Positions 1 to 8,995 of a stretch of DNA of 64,000 nt are shown here, in pieces (the stretch's first letter is position 1; each line of letters starts with the position of its first letter). The stretch spans positions 310,001 through 374,000 of the forward strand of contig NZ_MUNW01000062.1 of assembly GCF_002002725.1 (NCBI RefSeq). Reading direction: 5' to 3'. Source of the stretch: Sinorhizobium sp. A49 (GTDB taxonomy: Bacteria; Pseudomonadota; Alphaproteobacteria; Rhizobiales; Rhizobiaceae). The notes beneath the pieces are model-generated. The model ran no database searches. It was not told the DNA's origin and saw only the letters and a program-made list of their open reading frames with translations. Both the position numbers and the translations under genes were made by a program.

Positions 1-537
1 GGCGGCGTCAAAGAGCAGCGCCTTGGCGAAGGCTTCCTTCTCGCCCGATTCCTTGCGGATGATATCGATCTGCTTGTAGGCGCTGTTGCCCTGCGCCGTC
101 ATTTCAGTGAGCGCCGCCTCGAGCGAAGCCGCCACCTGATCCTGCTCGACCTTGATTGACCACAGCTTGTCGGTCTGGGCGCGCATCGCATCACCGAGCG
201 ACAGCACCGAGGCGATCTCTGATTTGTCCGCCGCGCGCGTCAAAAGGCCGTCAAGCGCGCGAACCCCGCTCTCCTGCTCGTCGACCTGGGCACTGAGCGT
301 CCCTCTCGTCTCCTCGCTCGGCGCGTCGGCAAAGCCCTGGAGCGCGCTGCGCAACGCCTGGAAATCCGAGAGATTGTTGATGGTTTCGCGCGTCACGGTC
401 ATATGACCGTTGAGCGTTCGCGCAGTGAAGAAGCCAACGAGACCGATACCGGCAATCAGCGCCACCAGCGGAACCACGAAGAGCAGTACCTTGGTGACGA
501 TGCGCAGGCGCTGTAGCAGACGATCGATGAAAGACAT
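1..537 (-). CDS. Methyl-accepting chemotaxis protein, N-terminal part (cut by window edge)
   Basis: The reverse-strand frame is open from the window edge back to an ATG at 537, so 179 codons are visible. The product starts MSFIDRLLQRLRIVTKV, has one strong membrane helix at about residues 18-38, and continues as a soluble helical stretch rich in Gln, Glu, Ala and Leu without enzyme motifs. That layout (short basic N-terminus, membrane anchor, helical periplasmic sensor) is usual for chemotaxis receptors of Rhizobiales; HAMP and signalling domains would lie beyond the edge. The family is inferred from the N-terminus only, and a sensor kinase with a similar input domain cannot be excluded. Confidence 0.6.
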   Translation of the reverse strand, partial: MSFIDRLLQRLRIVTKVLLFVVPLVALIAGIGLVGFFTARTLNGHMTVTRETINNLSDFQALRSALQGFADAPSEETRGTLSAQVDEQESGVRALDGLLTRAADKSEIASVLSLGDAMRAQTDKLWSIKVEQDQVAASLEAALTEMTAQGNSAYKQIDIIRKESGEKEAFAKALLFDAA

Positions 538-991
538 TGCGGACCCCAGATTATTCTTATGAGAGACATGTCCGCGCGGTGGCTTCTCTTGCTGGAAGCG
601 TAGGTTGAGTATCGGCCGAAGCACCTCCCGTGCCCCGATCGACACCCCTGGAATGGCGCGCCGCCAAGGTTCTGGCGCACGCCATCCACCGATCGCATCA
701 TGCGATTGGAAGCGGAGTCATCGGGACGATAGGCAGCGAAACTTAAGATTCCGCGAATAAAGATCGGGTCGAGCGACCATGCTTTCTGCCCGGAAAACAG
801 TCTTGGCGCCGTTTGATCTCGTTACAGCTGAGACGTTCTACTTGCGATGGAAGAAAAATCGTCAGTCGGCCGGTTGGTGTTTGCACAAAAGGACGGCCGA
901 TGCTTAAACGGTATGCGACATCCGGCAACGGATTCGCCTTCCCCATCCGCCGGCAGGTTCCCGCCCGATCCGGCGCCGCAGGACAGCCAGC
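538..991. other. Intergenic region, no gene recognised
   Basis: These 454 bases separate the divergent chemotaxis-receptor and EamA genes and should hold both promoters. Several open frames cross it, but their translations are Arg/Ser/Cys-rich and low in hydrophobic residues, as expected for out-of-frame GC-rich DNA. No terminator or convincing operator was seen. Confidence 0.5.
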
Positions 992-1900
992 ATGCAATCC
1001 TCCAGCAATTTCCGTGGCATCGTCTTCATGTGTTTGGCGATGGTCGCCTTCTCCTGCAACGACGCCCTGGTGAAATCGGTGACGGGAGCGATGAATGTCG
1101 GCCAGATCATGTTCGTGCGCGGGCTGTTGACCACACTCATAGTGATCGTCATCGCCCGGCATTTCCGCGCCTTTCGCCCACTCCGTACCATCATGAAGCC
1201 GGTGATCATCCTGCGCATCGTCATGGAGGCGCTGGCGTCCATCACCTATATCTCCGCACTCGGCCAGATCCCGCTCGCCAATGCCTCGGCCATCATGCAG
1301 GCGCTGCCGCTGGCCGTCACGCTCGGTGCCGCCGTTTTCCTCGGCGAACCGGTGGGCTGGCGGCGCTGGACCGCGATCTTCGTGGGCTTCATCGGCGTGC
1401 TGATCGTCCTCCGGCCGGGGCCAGAAGGCTTTACGCCGGCCGCGCTCACGGTCGTCGCCTGCGTCTTCTGCACCGCGACGCGCGATCTCTGTACCCGCCG
1501 AATCGACCATGACATCCCCTCGCTCTACATCACGGTGACGACGGCGCTGGTGACTACCCTGGTCGGGGCCGCATTGATCGTCCCGCTCGGCGGCTGGCAA
1601 TCGATGTCGTCGACCACGATCACCCACGTTGCCGCCGCCAGCCTGCTGCTGATGGTCGGGTACCAGACGATCGTGCTCGCCATGCGTGGCGGCGACATCT
1701 CCGTCATCGCCCCCTTCCGCTACACCAGCCTTTTGTTTGCGATCACGATCGGCATTTTCTTCTTTTCGGAAAAGCCGGATGCATGGATGCTGGTCGGTGT
1801 CGCCGTCATCGTCTGCTCGGGCCTCTACACGTTCTACCGCGAGAGCCGGCGAGGAAAGACGCCTATCGCCCAAAGCGCGGTGGCGGGGCCGCTCGAATAG
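992..1900 (+). CDS. EamA/DMT-family transporter
   Basis: A 302-residue, almost wholly hydrophobic protein with about ten membrane helices in two EamA-type halves, the usual size and layout of drug/metabolite transporter permeases. The second half ends with the typical FFFSEKPDAWMLVGVAVIV segment that repeats the FLGEPVGWRRWTAIFVGFIGV signature of the first half. These proteins export small metabolites or amino acids across the inner membrane; the substrate cannot be told from sequence. The stop lies 16 bases before mobA, with a GGAG motif at the junction, so it may be cotranscribed with mobA-mobB, although no functional link to molybdenum cofactor is known to me. Confidence 0.85.
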   Translation: MQSSSNFRGIVFMCLAMVAFSCNDALVKSVTGAMNVGQIMFVRGLLTTLIVIVIARHFRAFRPLRTIMKPVIILRIVMEALASITYISALGQIPLANASAIMQALPLAVTLGAAVFLGEPVGWRRWTAIFVGFIGVLIVLRPGPEGFTPAALTVVACVFCTATRDLCTRRIDHDIPSLYITVTTALVTTLVGAALIVPLGGWQSMSSTTITHVAAASLLLMVGYQTIVLAMRGGDISVIAPFRYTSLLFAITIGIFFFSEKPDAWMLVGVAVIVCSGLYTFYRESRRGKTPIAQSAVAGPLE

Positions 1901-1916
1901 GAGTGATCGGACCGTG

Positions 1917-2579
1917 ATGCCACAAACCGAGACAGAAGGGCGGACACACCCGGCATGGCCGGCCGTCGTCCTTGCCGGCGGACTATCCCGCCGCATGGGT
2001 CAGCCGAAACCCGCGCTGCACCTCGGCGGACAAACGATGCTTGCGCGGATCATCGGGAGGCTTGAGCCTCAGGCCGGTCATATCGCAGTCAATCTCAACG
2101 GCGCCGGCGAGGCAACGATCGACGGCAATCCGGTGATCGGCGATACCGTCCCCGGCTTTCTCGGCCCGCTTGCCGGTGTCCTGGCGGCCATGCGTCACGC
2201 TGCGGCAACGACGCCCGCGGCAACCCATGTTCTCGTCGTGCCAACGGACACGCCGTTCTTTCCGCAAGACCTCAGCCAGCGACTGACCGAGGCGATGACC
2301 GAGCGCGAGCAGATTGCCGTGGCGTCATCCGGTGGCGCCCTGCATCCGCTCTTTGCGCTCTGGCCCGTCTCGCTCACCGACGATCTCGAACACTGGGTCA
2401 CGACGGATCCGAAACGCCGCGTGCGTGCCTTCATCGAACGTCACCCGAACGTCGAGGTCGACTTCCCGCTGACCGTGACGACCGCCGGTTTGTTCGACCC
2501 CTTCTTCAACGTCAACACACCGGATGACCTCCGCCGAGCGGAAGTCTGGCTTGGCATCCTTACGGAGAACGGTAGATGA
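1917..2579 (+). CDS. mobA: Molybdenum cofactor guanylyltransferase MobA
   Basis: This 220-residue enzyme transfers GMP from GTP to molybdopterin to make the guanine dinucleotide cofactor of oxidoreductases such as nitrate or DMSO reductases. The nucleotide-binding signature LAGGLSRRMG is at residues 19-28, followed by a conserved lysine (QPKPAL), and the metal-binding PTDTPFF motif lies near residue 110. The frame is open far upstream, but the domain begins shortly after the ATG at 1917; a GTG directly before it is in frame and could also serve. The stop overlaps the mobB start in an ATGA junction, which implies translational coupling. Confidence 0.92.
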   Translation: MPQTETEGRTHPAWPAVVLAGGLSRRMGQPKPALHLGGQTMLARIIGRLEPQAGHIAVNLNGAGEATIDGNPVIGDTVPGFLGPLAGVLAAMRHAAATTPAATHVLVVPTDTPFFPQDLSQRLTEAMTEREQIAVASSGGALHPLFALWPVSLTDDLEHWVTTDPKRRVRAFIERHPNVEVDFPLTVTTAGLFDPFFNVNTPDDLRRAEVWLGILTENGR

Positions 2580-3103
2580 CCGCGACGAAAATCTTCGGCA
2601 TCGCCGGCTGGAAGAATTCGGGCAAGACCGGCCTGATGGTCCGCCTCGTCACCGAACTGACGCGACGTGGCTTCGTCGTTTCGACCGTCAAGCACGCCCA
2701 TCACGACTTCGACATCGACAAGGTGGGCGCCGACAGCTTCCGCCACCGGGAGGCCGGCGCCCACGAGGTCACCATCGTGTCAGGTACGCGCTTTGCCATC
2801 ATGCATGAATTGCGCGGCGCTCAGGAACCGAGCTTCGAGGAAATCCTCGCCCGGCTCGCTCCTTGCGATCTGGTCCTGGTCGAAGGCTACAAGCGCGAGC
2901 CGATCCCGAAGATCGAGGCGCGCCGCCTCGAATCGGCGAACCGCGAGCCCTTGGCGCCAACCGATCCGCACATTTGCGCCATTGCCGCCGATCATCCGGT
3001 CGCAGACACGAAGCTTGCGGTCTTCGATCTCGATGATACCGATGCGATTGCCGATTTTGTCGAGCAGATCACGGGCCTGACGCGAAGGAGCGGCACGCCC
3101 TGA
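2576..3103 (+). CDS. mobB: Molybdopterin-guanine dinucleotide biosynthesis protein MobB
   Basis: A 175-residue P-loop GTP-binding protein with the Walker A motif GWKNSGKTG at residues 10-18, followed by the family segments VSTVKHAHHDFDIDKVGADS and, later, LVLVEGYKREPIPKIE. MobB binds GTP and helps MobA in the last step of molybdopterin guanine dinucleotide synthesis. It overlaps mobA by four bases, so the pair is clearly one operon. The length matches the single-domain family. The next gene is convergent and ends 14 bases away, with no clear terminator between them. Confidence 0.92.
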   Translation: MTATKIFGIAGWKNSGKTGLMVRLVTELTRRGFVVSTVKHAHHDFDIDKVGADSFRHREAGAHEVTIVSGTRFAIMHELRGAQEPSFEEILARLAPCDLVLVEGYKREPIPKIEARRLESANREPLAPTDPHICAIAADHPVADTKLAVFDLDDTDAIADFVEQITGLTRRSGTP

Positions 3104-3116
3104 CGCGTCGATCGCG

Positions 3117-4369
3117 TCACTTCTTCGGCAGCGCGTCGAGATACTGTCGCGCCTCCGGGATCCCTTGGGCTGCCGCCTTGCGATACCATTCGGTCGCCGC
3201 AACATCGTCCTTGGCAACGCCCTCGCCGCGCTCATACAGCAGCGCGAGATTGTACTGTGATCGCGCATGGCCCTGTTCCGCAGCCCGGCGGAACCACGAG
3301 ACGGCCTTGGCGTCGTCCTTGCCGACACCCCGTCCGCTATAATAGGCAAAACCGAGATTGTACTGTGCCGAGGCATTCGCCCCTTCGGCCGCTGACCGAA
3401 GCCAACGCATCGCCTCGACCACGTCGCGTTGAACACCGAGGCCCCGACCGTAAATCTGCGACAGGTTGAATTGGGCGACAGCATCCCCCTTGTTGGCAGC
3501 GGCGCGAAGCCAATGCATGCCTCTTTCGGTGTCGACGTGACCCGCCCGTCCATCCATGTAACGCAGGCCGACCACGACTTGAGCCTCGAGATTGCCCGCT
3601 ACCGCGGAACGCAAATACCAACGCAGGGCTTCCATCGGATCAGCAGCGGTTCCGGCGCCCCTGTCATACATCATGCCAAGATTGAACTGCGCGCCATCAT
3701 GGCCGAGCTGGGCCGCTTTCAATGTCCAGCGGTACGCCTCAGCCTCGTTCCTGGGCGCTCCGGTGAGACCAAGGTGAACAATGCCGAGATTGTACATTGC
3801 AGGCGCATAACCCTGCTCCGCTGCCTTCAATGACCAGCGAACCGATTCTGCATTGTCACGCTTCGTGCCCCGACCGTCCCGATAAAGAACCGCGAGATTG
3901 TACTGAGCCTGATCGTCGCCCTGTTTCGCCGCCAGCAGGTAATATTTGAGCGCCTCTGCCTCATCCTTGCTGACACCCCATCCCTGTTCGTAAAGGAGGC
4001 CAAGATTGTACTGAGCGAATGCCGAGCCGTGCTCGGCCGCCGTCAGGTACCATCCTTTGCCTCGGCGTAGTTTCGTCTAACGCCGGCAGCGCCTTCCATG
4101 TAGATCCCGCCCAGATTGACCTGCGCCTTCGTGCTGCCATTTTCGGCCGCAAGTCGGTACCAGCCAATGGCTTTCATCACGTCAATCGGGACACCCTCTC
4201 CCTTCTCGTAACGCGAACCGAGACGAAACTGTGCCTCGGCGTCCCCCTTCTCGGCCAGCGCCTGATCCTGATTGAACGCGCCGACGGCGCTCGTCGTTTC
4301 CGCCGACGCCAATGGCGCAGCCACGCTGAAAGCAAGAGCAGCCAACAGTCCGAAGACGGTGGGTTTCAT
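3117..4369 (-). pseudogene. Sel1-repeat (SLR/TPR-like) periplasmic protein with one-base frameshift
   Basis: The N-terminus (start 4369) has a signal peptide (MKPTVFGLLAALAF up to ASA) and the first two to three Sel1 repeats. This frame then stops at 4043 just after NYAEAKDGT. From about position 4052 the adjacent frame goes on without a stop to 3117 with eight or more further repeats of the type A-Q-Y-N-L-G-x-x-Y-x-x-G-x-G-V, about 36 residues each. The two frames join smoothly if one base is added after the AEAK codons near 4053, giving the expected repeat AEAK-x-WYLTAAEHG. The total (1253 bases) is one short of a whole number of codons. Sel1 proteins are scaffolds in envelope stress and signalling. 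Either the gene is newly inactivated or the base is missing through sequencing error. Confidence 0.8.
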
Positions 4370-4518
4370 TCGTTCCTCCCGAGACGGGTCAATCCGCCTC
4401 GGAAATTAAGCAACGAAAAGTTGATTCAATATAAGCCTCAACCCGGCCTCAAAATCGGAAATGCAAGGCACGTTCGAGGCACGCTGCCGCTAGAATCGAC
4501 GCTGCCGGTGGAGCAGCA

Positions 4519-5262
4519 TCAGTTGGTGGCGCCAACCGTCATCTCGTCGGGAATGTCATTGAGGCGCACGAAATTGTAGCCCTTGGCCTTCAGGTCGAGA
4601 ATGCCGCGCGCAACGCCAGCGCCGGCGGCGTGTGTCGGCTGGTTGATATGGGCGATGATGACGTCGCCGTCCCGGGCATTGCGGATGCGCTTCTCGGCCA
4701 TGGCGGCGCCCAGCAACGAGCCGCCGTCGCCGTTCACGGAATAGCCGGCGATGCGATAGCCCATCTCGCGGATCTGGCTCATAGAGGTGTGGGTGTATTT
4801 CGCCGTCGCGCCGCGAAACCAGCGTGGTGCCGCAAGGCCATGCGCCTTGATCGCCGCCGCCCCACCTTCGACCTCTGCAGCCACGGCCGCACTTGAGCCG
4901 GCGGCCGCCAGCCCATAGACGGAAACCTTGATATCGATCGGCGGCACGTGCATCGCGCCGTGATCCTCGATCTCGAAGAGGTCCGGATGCGCCTTCATCA
5001 CTTCGACCACCAGGCCGTTGCGTTTTAGCCAGCGCGCGGTCACGAAGATCGTCGCCGGAATGCGGTTCTCGATCAGCGCACCGAGGATGCGCATGTCGGT
5101 CGCACCGCTGCAGGCATCGAGCGTCAGCGCCACGCGTGGGGGCTGCCCCTTGCGGGCGGGGTTGCTCGGGAGCCGCAGGTCGGGCTCGACGAGCGCCGGT
5201 GCGGCATGGGCACCCGGGGCAAGCAGGACAAGTGAGGCGAGGAGTAGCGAGACGGTTTTCAT
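4519..5262 (-). CDS. Secreted polysaccharide deacetylase (NodB-homology) family protein
   Basis: A 247-residue protein with a cleavable signal peptide (MKTVSLLLASLVLLAPGAHA) and a carbohydrate-esterase-4 fold. The first motif reads ALTLDACSG, so the usual Asp-Asp pair is Asp-Ala; then IEDHGAMHVPP carries the metal-binding histidines, RWFRGATAKYT matches the third motif, and IIAHINQPTH matches the late catalytic histidine motif. The family removes N-acetyl groups from chitin-like or peptidoglycan sugars in the periplasm. The altered first motif occurs in a known subgroup, so activity is plausible but not certain. It stands alone, about 100 bases downstream of the OmpA-family gene on the same strand and separated from it by a terminator. 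Confidence 0.8.
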   Translation of the reverse strand: MKTVSLLLASLVLLAPGAHAAPALVEPDLRLPSNPARKGQPPRVALTLDACSGATDMRILGALIENRIPATIFVTARWLKRNGLVVEVMKAHPDLFEIEDHGAMHVPPIDIKVSVYGLAAAGSSAAVAAEVEGGAAAIKAHGLAAPRWFRGATAKYTHTSMSQIREMGYRIAGYSVNGDGGSLLGAAMAEKRIRNARDGDVIIAHINQPTHAAGAGVARGILDLKAKGYNFVRLNDIPDEMTVGATN

Positions 5263-5297
5263 GGCGATCCGGAATGAAGTCTAGGAATGAAACGACA

Positions 5298-5325
5298 GAA
5301 ACCCGCCCTTTGAAAGGCGGGTTTC
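5298..5325 (-). terminator. Intrinsic terminator of the OmpA-family gene
   Basis: A perfect 10-bp stem (GAAACCCGCC paired with GGCGGGTTTC) with an eight-base loop lies 37 bases after the OmpA-family stop codon. The stem ends in a TTT run on the reverse strand and is followed by TGTCGTTTC. The downstream U-tract is modest. Confidence 0.65.
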
Positions 5326-5361
5326 CGAAGCTTAGCGTGGGCAATTATGCCCGAGCCCGGA

Positions 5362-7731
5362 TTAGCGCTGGGCGACCGGACGAACGAGCGGCGTCACGCG
5401 GCGAATGGTAACGCGGCGGTTCTGCTGCTCGGCAACCTCGGTGCGAACCTTGAGGAAGCGCTCGCCATAGCCCTGGGTCACCAGGTTTTCGGCAGGAATG
5501 CCGTAGACCTCGGTGAGCAGCGAGGCAACCGATTCGGCGCGCTGGTCCGAAAGCACCAGGTTCGACCGGTCGGAGCCGACGGCATCCGTATGACCTTCGA
5601 TGAAGAAGGTTTCGCCCGGATCCTTGGCCAGTACCTTTTCCATGGCAGCGGCAACGCCGCGCATGGTCTTTGCCTGCGACATCGAAACTTCGGCGCTGCC
5701 CGTCGGGAAGGTGATTGTGTCGAGGTCGATGCGGCGGACCTTGTCACGCAGACGCGCGGAGTGACGGACCTCGTCGATCGAATAGACGCGCTCTACGCGC
5801 TCAACCGGAGGCTCGGCCAGGAAGTCGTAGTAATCGCGGCCCGGATCGTCGGACACATCGGCAATGTATTCGCGAACCGGGATGCGCAGGCGCATCGGCG
5901 GCAATTCGTAACCGACGTCGATGATCGCCGGACGCGGACCCTCGTCACGCTCGGGCGCGTAGATCATCAGGTACTCGTTGCCGTCACGATCGACGCGCGA
6001 ACGCTGCAGGATGTCGCCGTAGCGATTGTAGACCGTGACGATCCGGTAGCCACCTGGGCGAACGATGGTTTCGCGGGTGCGGCCACGCGGCAGCTGGTCG
6101 TAGAAGGTCTCTTCCGCATCGCGGCGAAGGCGCGGACGGTCATCGCCACGAACGAAGATCTGGTCGCCGACGCCAAGGATGACACGGTTATCGATCTCCT
6201 GTACCACTTCCACGTTGGTGATGTTGTTCGTCACGTTGTTGACGGTCGTGTTGTTATTGATCACCGTGTTGTTGATGATGGTGTTGTTGACGATGTTGGT
6301 CGTTTCGGGAACGGCAAACACCGGCACTTCCTCGACGCGCGTACCCTTCTCGGTCAGGTTCGCCTCGATCTTCTGCGGAAGATCGGCCTGGATTTCGGCC
6401 GGCATCTGCGCCTGGGAAGAGGCGTCGTCGGTCGGCGCCGGAGCGGCTTCCTCCTGCGCGCGCAGCTCTTCACGCTGCTTCTGGCGATCTTCGCGCGACT
6501 TGTTGCCGCCGGCATTGTCGGCGTCCTTGTCGCTGTCGAGAACGGCAGCACCGTTTTCAACCGGAAGGACGACGGTTTCGTCGCTTGCAGCCGGATCGTC
6601 GGCGATCTTCTGCTTTTCTTCCTCGGTCCGGGTCTCGACGATTTCCGGGACCGGCTGGACCTCAGGCTGCTGTTCAGCCGTCGCCGGCTGCTCGGCGCCT
6701 GGAACCGGCTGGCCTTCGCCCGTCTGCGGTTCGCCGGTCTGCGGTTCGACAGCGGGTGCCACGGCTTCGCCGGCATTCTGGCCGTCAACTGCCGGCGGCT
6801 GTTCGCCGGCCTTCTGTTCCTCGGTCACGGCAGGCTGTTCGCCGGCATTCTGACCTTCCGTTGCCGGCTGCTGGCCGGTCGTTGCTTCGCCACCAGCCGG
6901 CGGGCAAGCGGTCGATGCGTCCTGGCCTTCCGGCACGACGCATTCGCCAGCCTGAGCCTTCTTGGCTTCCTCGGCCTGGCGTGCGGCCTCTGCTTCGGCA
7001 GCCTTCTGCTGTTCGGCTGCCTGGCGGGCGGCATCGTCTTCAGCTGCCTTCTGCTCTTCGGCGGCCTTCTGCTGGGCTTCACCCTCGGCGGCCTTCTGGG
7101 CTTCAGCAGCCTTCTCCTGTTCGGCGGCCTGGCGTGCGGCCTCGTCTTCAGCAGCCTTCTGCTGCTCGGCGGCCTGCTGTTCTGCAGCCTGGCGGGCAGC
7201 TTCTTCTTCGGCAGCCTTCTGGGCCTCTGCGGCCTTTTCCTGTTCAGCGGCCTGACGCGCTGCTTCTTCTTCAGCCGCCTTCTGCTGTTCTGCCGCCTGC
7301 TGTTCCTGCTGCTGGCGTGCGGCTTCCTCTTCCGCAGCCCGCTGGGCTTCTGCAGCCTTCTCCTGTTCGGCGGCCTGGCGCGCTGCCTCTTCCTCGGCAG
7401 CCTTTTGCTGCTCGGCGGCCTGACGGGCAGCCTCTTCTTCGGCAGCCCTTTGCTGTTCGGCCGCCTGCTGCTCCTGCTGCTGGCGCTGCGCTTCGGCTTC
7501 CGCCGCGCGCTGCTGCTCCTCTGCGGCACGCTGTTGTTCTTCGGCTGCGCGTTGCTGCTCTTCGGCCTGGCGCTGCTGCAGAAGCAGTTCTTCCTCGGAC
7601 GGCTGCCCGCTCCCTTCCTGCGCCACCTCGAACGGCTTCATCAGGCTGTCGGCAAGGGCTGGTTGCACCGCAAGCGACACCGAGAGCACCGGCAGCGCCA
7701 CGGTCGCGAATAGTCTGGATCGAATCGACAT
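5362..7731 (-). CDS. OmpA-family outer-membrane protein with long Ala/Glu/Gln coiled coil
   Basis: 789 residues. Residues 1-27 are a signal peptide. About 45-260 consist of imperfect repeats such as AEEEAARQAAEQQKA, a predicted charged coiled coil. About 265-440 are Pro/Gln/Glu-rich linker, about 475-515 an Asn/Thr/Val-rich stretch (NNTIINNTVINNNTT type), and about 660-777 the OmpA/MotB peptidoglycan-binding domain with the motif FIEGHTDAVGS and NRRVTIRR. The domain anchors the outer membrane to the cell wall; the coiled coil is far longer than in classical OmpA. The start is supported by AGGAAGGAAG just upstream. A candidate EcfG-type promoter lies about 150 bases upstream. It has its own terminator and looks monocistronic. 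Confidence 0.88.
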   Translation of the reverse strand: MSIRSRLFATVALPVLSVSLAVQPALADSLMKPFEVAQEGSGQPSEEELLLQQRQAEEQQRAAEEQQRAAEEQQRAAEAEAQRQQQEQQAAEQQRAAEEEAARQAAEQQKAAEEEAARQAAEQEKAAEAQRAAEEEAARQQQEQQAAEQQKAAEEEAARQAAEQEKAAEAQKAAEEEAARQAAEQQAAEQQKAAEDEAARQAAEQEKAAEAQKAAEGEAQQKAAEEQKAAEDDAARQAAEQQKAAEAEAARQAEEAKKAQAGECVVPEGQDASTACPPAGGEATTGQQPATEGQNAGEQPAVTEEQKAGEQPPAVDGQNAGEAVAPAVEPQTGEPQTGEGQPVPGAEQPATAEQQPEVQPVPEIVETRTEEEKQKIADDPAASDETVVLPVENGAAVLDSDKDADNAGGNKSREDRQKQREELRAQEEAAPAPTDDASSQAQMPAEIQADLPQKIEANLTEKGTRVEEVPVFAVPETTNIVNNTIINNTVINNNTTVNNVTNNITNVEVVQEIDNRVILGVGDQIFVRGDDRPRLRRDAEETFYDQLPRGRTRETIVRPGGYRIVTVYNRYGDILQRSRVDRDGNEYLMIYAPERDEGPRPAIIDVGYELPPMRLRIPVREYIADVSDDPGRDYYDFLAEPPVERVERVYSIDEVRHSARLRDKVRRIDLDTITFPTGSAEVSMSQAKTMRGVAAAMEKVLAKDPGETFFIEGHTDAVGSDRSNLVLSDQRAESVASLLTEVYGIPAENLVTQGYGERFLKVRTEVAEQQNRRVTIRRVTPLVRPVAQR

Positions 7732-8145
7732 TGTCTTCCTTCCTCGTCCTGGGAGGTCCCTTACCCGCCCCTGTTACCCACCGGACAGCCGGTTCGCCAA
7801 CAGAGACAGGCGTGTATTCTCAAGGGCTTTGTTCCAAGGTTCCGGCTTTTTTGTGTTGCCCGCTTCACGAGCCGCCAACGCAACGCCCGAACCTGTGATC
7901 GGTTCCCGCAACAGGCCTAGCCAAAGCAAGATTAACCGCCGCTGAACGCGCCGTTCATGTTCATGGCGAGCATCGCTGGTACAATCTCCGGTCGAAATCC
8001 TTTTCCCGGTGGGCACCGTCGCTTTCCAGTTGATTTTTGCGGGAAAACAGTACGAATATCGCCCCAACCGGTGGCAAGCGCCCCGGTCAAGATAGGCATC
8101 CGTGAAGAACAAGAAACCGGATGTCGGCCAACAGAGAGGACTATC
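7732..8145. other. Divergent intergenic region
   Basis: 414 bases between the OmpA-family gene and the amino-acid binding-protein gene. Apart from the candidate stress promoter at 7882-7906 and the ribosome-binding site AGAGAGGA before 8146, no gene, repeat or riboswitch was recognised. Confidence 0.5.
7882..7906 (-). promoter_or_regulatory. Candidate EcfG (RpoE2)-type promoter of the OmpA-family gene
   Basis: On the reverse strand GGAAC (7906-7902) is followed after exactly 16 bases by CGTT (7885-7882). This fits the alphaproteobacterial general-stress sigma factor consensus (GGAAC, 16-17 bases, CGTT). It points towards the OmpA-family gene and lies about 150 bases before its start codon. 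Motif match only. Confidence 0.45.
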
Positions 8146-8928
8146 ATGCGTATTTCCAGACGGCTGGCAGCCGCCGCATCGGCTACCATTTTCGTGCTCA
8201 TGGCTGGCTCTGCCATGGCAGACGGCGAAAAGGTCGTTATCGGCACGGAAGGCGCCTACCCGCCCTTCAACAACCTTGCTGCCGACGGCACGCTGACCGG
8301 ATTCGACGTCGACATTGCCAAAGCGCTTTGCGTCGAGATGAAGGTCGAGTGCACGTTCGTGACGCAGGACTGGGACGGCATCATTCCGGCACTGATCGCC
8401 AAGAAGTTCGACGCCATCATCGCCTCCATGTCGATCACCGCCGAGCGCAAGGAAAAGGTCGACTTCACCAACAAGTACTACAACACGCCGCCGGCGATCG
8501 TGGTGCCGAAGGATTCACCGATCACCGAAGCAACCGAGGCAGCCCTTGCCGGCAAGACGCTCGGCGCCCAGGGCTCGACGACGCACTCCAACTATGCCGA
8601 AGCGCATATGAAGGAAGCGGAAGTCAAGCTGTATCCGACGGCTGAAGAGTACAAGCTCGACATCGTCAACGGCCGCGTCGACGCCGTGATCGACGACGTC
8701 GTCGTACTCTCCGAATGGCTGAAGTCGGAAGACGGCGCCTGCTGCAAACTGCTCGGCACGCTGCCGGTCGACCCGGTCATCAACGGCGATGGCGCCGGTA
8801 TTGCCGTGCGCAAGGGCGACGACGCACTGCGCGAGAAGTTCAACAAGGCGATCGAAGCCATCCGCGCCAACGGCAAGTACAAGGAAATCAACGAAAAGTA
8901 CTTCCCATTTGACGTTTATGGCAGCTGA
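8146..8928 (+). CDS. Polar amino-acid ABC transporter, periplasmic binding protein
   Basis: A 260-residue family-3 solute-binding protein of the lysine/arginine/ornithine/histidine type. Residues 1-25 form a signal peptide ending GSAMA. The mature part begins with EKVVIGTEGAYPPFN, the usual first ligand-binding strand, and contains LTGFDVDIAKALC, the DGIIPALIAKKFDAIIASMS region and the AGKTLGAQGSTTHSNY segment. It would capture a basic or opine-like amino acid and hand it to the permeases encoded downstream. The ATG at 8146 is chosen because it follows AGAGAGGA and begins the signal peptide, although the frame stays open upstream. A strong hairpin follows the gene, which probably raises its expression relative to the permeases. 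Confidence 0.9.
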   Translation: MRISRRLAAAASATIFVLMAGSAMADGEKVVIGTEGAYPPFNNLAADGTLTGFDVDIAKALCVEMKVECTFVTQDWDGIIPALIAKKFDAIIASMSITAERKEKVDFTNKYYNTPPAIVVPKDSPITEATEAALAGKTLGAQGSTTHSNYAEAHMKEAEVKLYPTAEEYKLDIVNGRVDAVIDDVVVLSEWLKSEDGACCKLLGTLPVDPVINGDGAGIAVRKGDDALREKFNKAIEAIRANGKYKEINEKYFPFDVYGS

Positions 8929-8995
8929 TCGGCGGCTTTCGGCCTGTTTCCCTAGTGAATCATGCCGGAAAAACGTTGGTTGATGAAAAAAATGC

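Noticed and set aside
743-1996. 417-codon reverse frame opposite the EamA transporter gene
   Set aside because: Arg/Asp/Gly/His-rich composition typical of an antisense shadow in GC-rich DNA; the forward EamA frame is clearly coding.
6955-7600. Repeated DNA resembling a CRISPR or satellite array
   Set aside because: The repeats are irregular, in frame and encode the AEEEAARQ coiled coil; there are no constant repeats with variable spacers.
5347-7713. 788-codon open frame on the forward strand opposite the OmpA-family gene
   Set aside because: Its length comes from the repetitive composition of the coiled-coil region on the other strand; the product is a Leu/Gly/Phe pattern without family motifs, while the reverse frame has signal peptide, coiled coil and OmpA domain.
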